Shown piece by piece: positions 25,631 through 31,481 of a stretch of 64,000 nt of DNA. The stretch is from contig NZ_CP172312.1 in assembly GCF_047946665.1 (NCBI RefSeq), positions 62,001 through 126,000 of the forward strand. The letters are read 5' to 3'. Made by a program: the position numbers and the translations under genes. The stretch is from Allohahella sp002354735. Lineage in GTDB: Bacteria > Pseudomonadota > Gammaproteobacteria > Pseudomonadales > Oleiphilaceae. The notes under the pieces are model-generated. The model was not told where the DNA came from, did not search any database, and saw only the letters and a list, made by a program, of their open reading frames with translations. How positions within the stretch are numbered: the first letter of the stretch is position 1; each line of letters opens with the position of its first letter.

Positions 25631-28309
25631 TTAAGCGCTCTTCTGGAGCACGTGGTTGAGCTGTTGCGCTCGGCTTTCGTTGTTGTGTTTGACGTCGTCG
25701 ACTGTATTCAGATAGGTCTCTCCTTTGTTCAACAGCTCCGCAAGCTGTGGCGTGATGTCTTCCATGATTTCCTTGAGTAACTCTGCATAGCCTGCGTTCG
25801 GCAATTCGTCAGCAAACTCAGCAACACGTGCACTGATGTCGCCGAGTGTCGTGCCGGCCTCTCGGATCTTGCCGATGCTTTCGCGGAGCGATCCGGTATC
25901 GATGCTGCCGAGAATGTCCGCCGTCAGCGCAGCCTTCATCGATGCAGACTGCAGGCCCTGAAGGTCTGGTCCGGCTACGCCAGAGCCATTGGCTACTGAG
26001 GCGCCGGTCGAGAGCTGAAGAGCGCTGCCGAGTTGGTCAGGCTTTGCCCCCTGAGCAACCCAACTGCTGAGCGCGGCGCCGACAGCCGGATCATTCAGTT
26101 GTTCGATGCCCGCCATCATCTGAGCCTGTATCCTGTTGGTGAAGGTGTCGCCCAGCTTGCTCATGACGGTAGAAAGATCCTGAGGTTTTTGGCTATCCGC
26201 TGCGCCGCTCTGCTTTCCATCCAGTGCGGTGAGCACGTTCTGCAGCATGTCCATCGAGAACATCTCGCCACTCTTTGACGCTATACGGTTGAAGACTTCA
26301 CCAGCCTTCACGTTGGCTTCATCGAAGCGAGCGAGACCCTTGGTCACATCAGCGTCCACGCCGTCTTTGACGGTATCGAAGAGCTTGCCGAGGTCATCGA
26401 TCTTGGCGCCATTCTCAATCCAGGTGTTCAGCCCGTCCTGCAGCGGCGCGTAGTCGACTCTAGCGTCGATCTGTTCGAGCGCCTGCGACTTCAGTGAGGC
26501 GGCAGTCTTGCCGTACATCGCTTCCCATGAGAAGTCATCGGCTGCCTTACCGATCTCAGCTGGTGCGGATTTCATCAGATCGATCAGGCCACCGGTGTCT
26601 GCGCCAGCCTTGGCCCAACCGGTCAGCTTTTCACGCAGTGGCGCAAAACTCACATCCTTGTTAATGCGGTCGGCCGCGATCTTCGACAGTTCTTTCAGAC
26701 CAGAGTCCGAAGCTTTCTCGATCATCTCAGGCAGCTTGGCGAGATCGAAACCGCTGCGCACGGAGCTCTTCATACTATTGCCGAGTGGCTGTAAGTCGGA
26801 CTTGGCGGTCGATGTGAGATCGACGGCTTTCGAAGCGAGCGCCTCGGCAGAGGCCTTGCTCTTCTCGAGCAGTTTCGGCCAGTCGATATCCTTGACCGAA
26901 TCACCCAGCTTGCGATCAAGCGATGAGGTGGCTGCAGTGAGCTTGTCCCAGTCCGCGCCCTGTTCAGCCCAGTTTCCGAGCTTCTCACCCAGTGAAGAGA
27001 AATCGACTTTGGATTCGACGTTCTTCAGAACATCAGTCCCGGCGATGTCAAAAATTTCAGGCTTGATGTAGCTCTGCACCTGCTCGTTAGACAACTTGTC
27101 AATGCCTGACTGAAGATTGCTGCCCAGCCCATCACTATTGTTTGACCCCTTCAGGAAGGCGCCAGCCGCTGTGCCCAACCACTCCGAACCAGTTTCCTTG
27201 GCGATTTTGCCGGCGACGAGATCGGCCACTTCGCTCTTGACATAACTTACCGCGGCGGTCTTGAGCGCGGCTGCCACACCCTGTTGCGCGGCCTGCTGGG
27301 CGATCAGCAATGGACCTGTCAGGCCGCCACCGCTAGCGAGTGTGACTGCAGCGATCGCCACACTCGAGAACACCTCGGACTCCAGCACAGACTTCAGCGC
27401 CTCCTTGCCAGACTTTTCCAGACGATCGACGGCGTCGTCTCCGTTGAGAACATAGTCCGCAGGGAAGGTCAGTAGACGAGCTTGCAACTTCACGACATCC
27501 AGTGCCGCATCACCAAAATCCTTGACCTCGTCGCGTACTTTTTTGGCGACATCAGAAACTGCGTTTTTGACTTTCTTGAAAGCCTTCGACGCCCAGCCGA
27601 ACTCCACTTCAATCTGCTTGCCATCAACCTCGATGACGCCCTTGTCGCTCTCGGTACGCATCCTTTGCATATCATTTGCAGACACAGGCTGACCACTTGT
27701 CATGGCGCGCAACATTTCGCCTTCGTCGCCCTTGGCATCACCAGCACCGAAGAGGCCATCGTAGTGGTGGCCGAGTTCTTCAATGATGTAGGCGGCAGCC
27801 TTGTCGGTATCCTGAAGCAGCGCTTCATTCAGAAAGATCGTGCCGTCGCCGTAAGCCGCATGATTACCGTGCAAGGTATCTCCACTGACGACCTTTATGT
27901 CAGGAATGCTACTGAAGTCACCAGCAAGAACCTGATTTCGAAGGGCTTCTACGGTATTTGGCTGATAGCGCTCGCCGTAAATCTGTTTGAACATGGCATG
28001 GAAGCCATCGGCATCGGATGCCAGGGTGGTCAGGGTCGCCTGAACCTTCGATTCAGCTTCCTGAAGTGCTGGATCCTTAGGCTGAGCCTGAACAATGCGG
28101 TCCTGTTTGAAGGACGCGACAAAGCTTTCAAGAGAGGCTTCGCCGTTAGCGCCATTGCTAGCAGGTTCGCTAACGTTGGTTAAGGTGGCTGTGTCGCTGG
28201 ACGTCGAGTTCAGGTCCTGTGCCTGGTCCAGCCGAACAGTGGCCTCTTTCAGATGCTGTTGCGGCAGATGCTGTATAGCGCTGCTTGTGGTGGCGCCTAT
28301 GGTGGACAT
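25631..28309 (-). CDS. putative T3SS substrate with EELGH domain and helical repeats (892 aa)
   Basis: The N-terminus is Ser/Thr-rich without a signal peptide (MSTIGATTSSAIQHLPQQHL), typical of T3SS substrates. Residues about 150-237 match, from memory, a domain found in large RTX exoproteins of cyanobacteria: GDGTIFLNE, IIEELGHHYD (177-184), KGDEGEMLRA, and IEVDGKQIEVE. The core is EELGH, not HEXXH. A hydrophobic tract follows at about 311-350. The C-terminal half carries at least four repeats centred on L-x3-L-x2-W-x3-GA (residues 436, 554, 619, 740). Size, hydrophobic tract and repeats also suit a HrpF-like translocator. Its promoter has three abutting CTAGGG boxes and TACAGT at 23 bp. Confidence 0.72.
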   Translation of the reverse strand: MSTIGATTSSAIQHLPQQHLKEATVRLDQAQDLNSTSSDTATLTNVSEPASNGANGEASLESFVASFKQDRIVQAQPKDPALQEAESKVQATLTTLASDADGFHAMFKQIYGERYQPNTVEALRNQVLAGDFSSIPDIKVVSGDTLHGNHAAYGDGTIFLNEALLQDTDKAAAYIIEELGHHYDGLFGAGDAKGDEGEMLRAMTSGQPVSANDMQRMRTESDKGVIEVDGKQIEVEFGWASKAFKKVKNAVSDVAKKVRDEVKDFGDAALDVVKLQARLLTFPADYVLNGDDAVDRLEKSGKEALKSVLESEVFSSVAIAAVTLASGGGLTGPLLIAQQAAQQGVAAALKTAAVSYVKSEVADLVAGKIAKETGSEWLGTAAGAFLKGSNNSDGLGSNLQSGIDKLSNEQVQSYIKPEIFDIAGTDVLKNVESKVDFSSLGEKLGNWAEQGADWDKLTAATSSLDRKLGDSVKDIDWPKLLEKSKASAEALASKAVDLTSTAKSDLQPLGNSMKSSVRSGFDLAKLPEMIEKASDSGLKELSKIAADRINKDVSFAPLREKLTGWAKAGADTGGLIDLMKSAPAEIGKAADDFSWEAMYGKTAASLKSQALEQIDARVDYAPLQDGLNTWIENGAKIDDLGKLFDTVKDGVDADVTKGLARFDEANVKAGEVFNRIASKSGEMFSMDMLQNVLTALDGKQSGAADSQKPQDLSTVMSKLGDTFTNRIQAQMMAGIEQLNDPAVGAALSSWVAQGAKPDQLGSALQLSTGASVANGSGVAGPDLQGLQSASMKAALTADILGSIDTGSLRESIGKIREAGTTLGDISARVAEFADELPNAGYAELLKEIMEDITPQLAELLNKGETYLNTVDDVKHNNESRAQQLNHVLQKSA

Positions 28310-28345
28310 GCTGAAATTCCTGTTGTCGTGTCATTGGTGACAACG

Positions 28346-28451
28346 ACTGTACCGTTTTTTTCAGCGGCGCAAAGCTAGGGCGAACCCCAGCTAGGGAAAA
28401 CCCTAGCTAGGGTCTGCCCTAGCTGTTCAGGATGATTTCTTCGTGCAGACT
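28346..28451. promoter_or_regulatory. triple CTAGGG palindrome between divergent substrate genes
   Basis: Three 16-bp boxes abut without a gap: 28375-28390 (spacer CGAA, one mismatch, CCCCAG), 28391-28406 (AAAA), and 28407-28422 (TCTG). Leftward, the -10-like TACAGT (28346-28351 in complement) is 23 bp from the box edge. Rightward, CAGACT (28446-28451) is also 23 bp away. The site should serve both the 892-aa gene and the 302-aa gene. Confidence 0.82.
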
Positions 28452-28490
28452 AGGCCGGTCGATAACACTCACTCAAAAAGGAATTTAGCT

Positions 28491-29399
28491 ATGACTTCCA
28501 TTCAGGCAGGGTATTCCGCTCAGGCGGCGAATCTTAATTTGACTTCAAACAGCTCACAAAACTCTCCAGTGGATATGGGCAACTGGCTAGCCCGTACTGG
28601 CGGCGGAATGGCGGCTGATGCGATCAATGCGTTGCCGATTGATGCAGGCAAGAAGCGTGAGGCGATTGCTGCTTTGATGGCCCAGTGCATGCCACCTGAA
28701 GCAACACCTCCAGGCTGCGGTGGTCCAGTAATGCCAGAGCCAGGCTGCCGTATCGAGCTGCCATGCTGTGGCACACCAGCTCAAGAAGGCGAGGCCATGC
28801 GCCAGCTGGATGATTTAAAGGAAGCTTTTAACAAGTTCTTCCAAGAAGTCATGACGCTTCTTGGCAAAGGCGGTAGCGAAAACTCGGAGTCGGCTAGAAA
28901 TTCGAGAGCAACTGGTGCAGCCAGTAACGGTGCAGACGCTGCAGGTGGTGCAGGTGGTGCAGGTGGTGCAGAAGGTAGCCAAAGTCATGAAGGTATTGAC
29001 CCAGGCGCCGACTTTTTCACTGCATTAGCGCACGCCATTGGTGAGACGCTGCAAAGGCAGGCCGACACTGTTAAAACCTTGTCTGATAAAATGATGACAA
29101 CATCTGCAGCAGAAGGAAATGGAGGAGCAGCCGGTTCAACAGCACCGACAGATGGAGCAGCTGGTTCACCAACGCCGGCAGATGGAACAGCCTATCCAAC
29201 GGCACAGACAGCTCAAGCCACAAATTCTTCTACGGCGGGGGAATCTGTCGATCCAAAAAACCTTCAGACGAGTGACGATTTGATGAAAGTTCAAACGCAG
29301 CTGACAGCTGAGACGATGAAAATGCAGTTTCTGTCAACGGGTCTGCAGACGGCGTTGAAATCGGTTTCGGATTCATTGAACACGATGGCGCGCGGTTAA
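28491..29399 (+). CDS. needle/filament-related secreted protein (302 aa)
   Basis: The ATG at 28491 (MTSIQAGYSAQAANLNLTSN) is preceded by AAGGAA; an upstream Met at 28443 has none. There is no signal peptide. Residues 30-115 include a Cys-rich patch (CMPPEATPPGCGGP, PCCG). Two helices at 164-190 (FFTALAHAIGETLQRQADTV) and 255-302 (with MKMQFLS at 276) match the two helices of the 107-aa needle-like protein, with a low-complexity insert between them. It may form an extracellular filament, needle extension or tip, comparable in idea to EspA or harpins. It shares the triple palindrome promoter and ends in a clear terminator. Confidence 0.68.
   Translation: MTSIQAGYSAQAANLNLTSNSSQNSPVDMGNWLARTGGGMAADAINALPIDAGKKREAIAALMAQCMPPEATPPGCGGPVMPEPGCRIELPCCGTPAQEGEAMRQLDDLKEAFNKFFQEVMTLLGKGGSENSESARNSRATGAASNGADAAGGAGGAGGAEGSQSHEGIDPGADFFTALAHAIGETLQRQADTVKTLSDKMMTTSAAEGNGGAAGSTAPTDGAAGSPTPADGTAYPTAQTAQATNSSTAGESVDPKNLQTSDDLMKVQTQLTAETMKMQFLSTGLQTALKSVSDSLNTMARG
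29124..29213 (+). repeat. three 30-bp in-frame tandem repeats
   Basis: Three imperfect 30-bp units (29124, 29154, 29184) encode the Ala/Gly/Thr/Pro-rich insert between the two helices of the filament-like protein. A separate 9-bp unit GCAGGTGGT is repeated three times at 28941-28967 and encodes AGG repeats. Both could vary in copy number between strains. Confidence 0.7.
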
Positions 29400-29410
29400 T
29401 AAGATGTTTT

Positions 29411-29432
29411 TAGAGCCCCAGAAGGGGCTCTA
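29411..29432 (+). terminator. rho-independent terminator
   Basis: TAGAGCCCC (29411-29419) pairs with GGGGCTCTA (29424-29432) around AGAA, followed by an AT-rich tail, 12 bp after the stop of the 302-aa gene. Confidence 0.75.
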
Positions 29433-29538
29433 ATTATTCATTGCCTCTTGGCATGGCGTGATGATATTTTCTGCTGGGGAGAGTGCTAAATTGCTCTCGC
29501 ATACAGTGCGCACTGTTCAGTAGTCAATGGAGTTGACG

Positions 29539-30597
29539 ATGAAGATATATACCCGCAAATCTTTAATTGCTATCAGTCTGGCTTGCCTTGGGTTGGTCGC
29601 ATGTGGCGGCTCCTCATCAGACAATCCAGAGGCAGTTACTCCTTCACCAGAGTCTCCTGCTGGTTCCAACTTCACAAAAGGCCTTACCGGCACTCTCTAT
29701 TTCAAGCGACAGAACCGGTATTACGATGCACTGGATATTGCGACAGGCCAAATTCGTCAACTTCGCGATGGAACCTTGAGGTTTGGGGGTTATTCGACGT
29801 CGTACGACGGCACTCTGCATACCATGACGGTGGGCTTCCATCCGCCCAATGATTTTCTTAATCGCTCGTCGAGGCTTTCTGTTCTGGATGACGGCGGACG
29901 CGAAGTCTACGTTTTTAACTTCGTTGGTGAAGCTGAAACGGAAGCAGTCATCTCCCCTGATAACCAGTACATTGCTGTTGTGGTTAAGGAGCATAAAGCG
30001 CCTTTCGAAAGAGGCTTACGTATCTACAGCGTTTCTGGACAGCTCGTCCGGTTTATCCCTGATACTGAAAAATTCGTATTCATGGACATAAATTACAACC
30101 GGAATGGAGCGTTGCTCGTCAGCGCTTACCGAAACGGTCTTTATTTCATGACCGACCCTCTCGTTGATGAGCCTCAGCTACTGCGGGAAACACCAGAAGC
30201 CTCAATGGTGGACATGACAGTAAGCCCAGACGGCGAGTCTCTGGCCTATGTAAGCGCGGGCGATCGACAACTCTATATTTTAGATCCTGAGAGCTCTGAG
30301 CCCAGGCAATTAACCTATGGGGTCGATAACACCAAGCTAGTAGGCGGGTTTGACTGGTCGCCCGATGGAAAGTATCTCGCTTTCGTCTACTACTCATCAC
30401 CAGACTCGTGCCTTGATAGTAATATGCTAATAATCGAGGCCTCTGCTGATATGGAGCGTTTGCCTTCAAACACCAATGAAGTCAAGGCTGGGAGCTCTTC
30501 CGAGAAAATTTTCCCTGTGGACGCTTATATTCCGCTCATTGATGGTCCTTTCCTTTCATTGTTAGGGTGTATCAGTGGCGATCCCTCCTGGCGTTAG
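29539..30597 (+). CDS. beta-propeller lipoprotein (TolB/PD40-like), copy 1
   Basis: The ATG at 29539 is preceded by GGAG; the product is 352 aa with lipobox LGLVACGG. After a short Ser/Pro linker the mature part starts GSNFTKGLTGTLYFKRQNRY and carries WD40-like TolB repeats such as VISPDNQYIAVVV, TVSPDGESLAYVS and DWSPDGKYLAFV. It is the intact member of a local family that includes a wreck at 30736 and relatives at 34692 and 36822. These are periplasmic-facing or surface-exposed binding proteins. Position between palindrome-controlled substrate genes raises the possibility of a protective role, but this is unproven. Confidence 0.78.
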   Translation: MKIYTRKSLIAISLACLGLVACGGSSSDNPEAVTPSPESPAGSNFTKGLTGTLYFKRQNRYYDALDIATGQIRQLRDGTLRFGGYSTSYDGTLHTMTVGFHPPNDFLNRSSRLSVLDDGGREVYVFNFVGEAETEAVISPDNQYIAVVVKEHKAPFERGLRIYSVSGQLVRFIPDTEKFVFMDINYNRNGALLVSAYRNGLYFMTDPLVDEPQLLRETPEASMVDMTVSPDGESLAYVSAGDRQLYILDPESSEPRQLTYGVDNTKLVGGFDWSPDGKYLAFVYYSSPDSCLDSNMLIIEASADMERLPSNTNEVKAGSSSEKIFPVDAYIPLIDGPFLSLLGCISGDPSWR

Positions 30598-30735
30598 CGC
30601 TGGACGATATCTTCATCAGCGTGTAAATCACGTCTAAGGATTGGTTCACGAGGTGGGAGCTTACTTGGGACTTCGGGGTCGACGCTCATCGGATGAGCAA
30701 AGCTTTTATAGAAGGCTGTGAGTCAAGGAAGACAG

Positions 30736-30948
30736 ATGAAACTAGTACAACTCTGCCTTGTAGTTGTGGTCATTGCACTGACCGCTTGTGGTGGATCAGG
30801 TTCTTCGTCAAAGAACGAGGCGAAGGCCGCCCCAGCACCAGGCTCGCCCGGACCCGTTAGCGGCTCGAACTTCACTTAAAGTCTTACTGCCATTCTTTAT
30901 TTCAAGCGAAAGAGCCACTTATTCGAAGCGCTGGATCGCAACGGATAA
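30736..30948 (+). pseudogene. decayed copy of the beta-propeller lipoprotein
   Basis: An ATG at 30736 opens a good lipoprotein signal (MKLVQLCLVVVVIALTACGG) and a linker ending GSNFT, then stops at TAA 30877-30879. Reading on in the same frame gives SLTAILYFKRKSHLFEALDRNG and a second TAA at 30946. This matches the start of the 29539 protein (GSNFTKGLTGTLYFKRQNRYYDALD). The rest of the gene is gone. It accounts for most of the 400 bp between 30598 and 30998. Confidence 0.8.
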
Positions 30949-30998
30949 AATCGTCAGCGATAACCTTTATTTCTCCAGTCCTACGATCCTTGACAACT

Positions 30999-31481
30999 TT
31001 AAAGCTCTACCATTTTTCCTGCTAAATCAGAGAAGCTGTTGGCTACTTTAGCTAGGCACTCGGGATAAACACCATTTTCTTCATCAAACTCTTCGTCGTC
31101 ATCATATTCGAACTCATGATCAAAGTAATACACTTTACCAAATGAGCTGTCATTTTTGAGCGAAATTAGAAAATAGTTACCACCCGGTGTGTTTGCGATA
31201 GGGACCATTAGCTCGGGTAGATCATATTTTAAAACTGAATAGCTTTTATCTATATTTTCAGAGGCCCCACCAAATCCATAGAAATAATTTATAGTAGCAC
31301 CATTTATATTTAGAGCGCTGCCGTCAAAAAACACTGAGGGCTTGCTTGGAGTGCCACCATTGCATGAAATCAAAAAACTTCTATATGCAGCTGGGAATTT
31401 CACACCAATTTTATTCTCGAAATACTCCAGCTCAGCAAGGTCTAGTGCTGGTCTTTGAACTTTCACTAATTGGTTAATCAT
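30999..31481 (-). CDS. SUKH (SMI1/KNR4) family immunity protein
   Basis: This 160-aa cytoplasmic protein fits the SUKH fold: an N-terminal ELEYFENKIGVKFPAAYRSF-LISCNGG block, the classic E-x2-[LI]-x-FP-x2-[YF]-x3-[LY]-x3-NGG pattern. A very acidic stretch (EFEYDDDEEFDEENG) lies near the C-terminus. SUKH proteins neutralise nucleases and other polymorphic toxins by binding. The ATG at 31481 overlaps the 3' end of the toxin gene by 8 bp, the expected toxin-immunity arrangement. The gene is visibly more AT-rich than the T3SS genes, in line with recent acquisition as a cassette. Confidence 0.88.
   Translation of the reverse strand: MINQLVKVQRPALDLAELEYFENKIGVKFPAAYRSFLISCNGGTPSKPSVFFDGSALNINGATINYFYGFGGASENIDKSYSVLKYDLPELMVPIANTPGGNYFLISLKNDSSFGKVYYFDHEFEYDDDEEFDEENGVYPECLAKVANSFSDLAGKMVEL

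Noticed and set aside
28375..28422. Abutting palindromes as a terminator, REP element or IS end
   Set aside because: They lie only upstream of genes, not after stops, lack T-runs, and keep a fixed distance to a -10 hexamer. No transposase gene is near.
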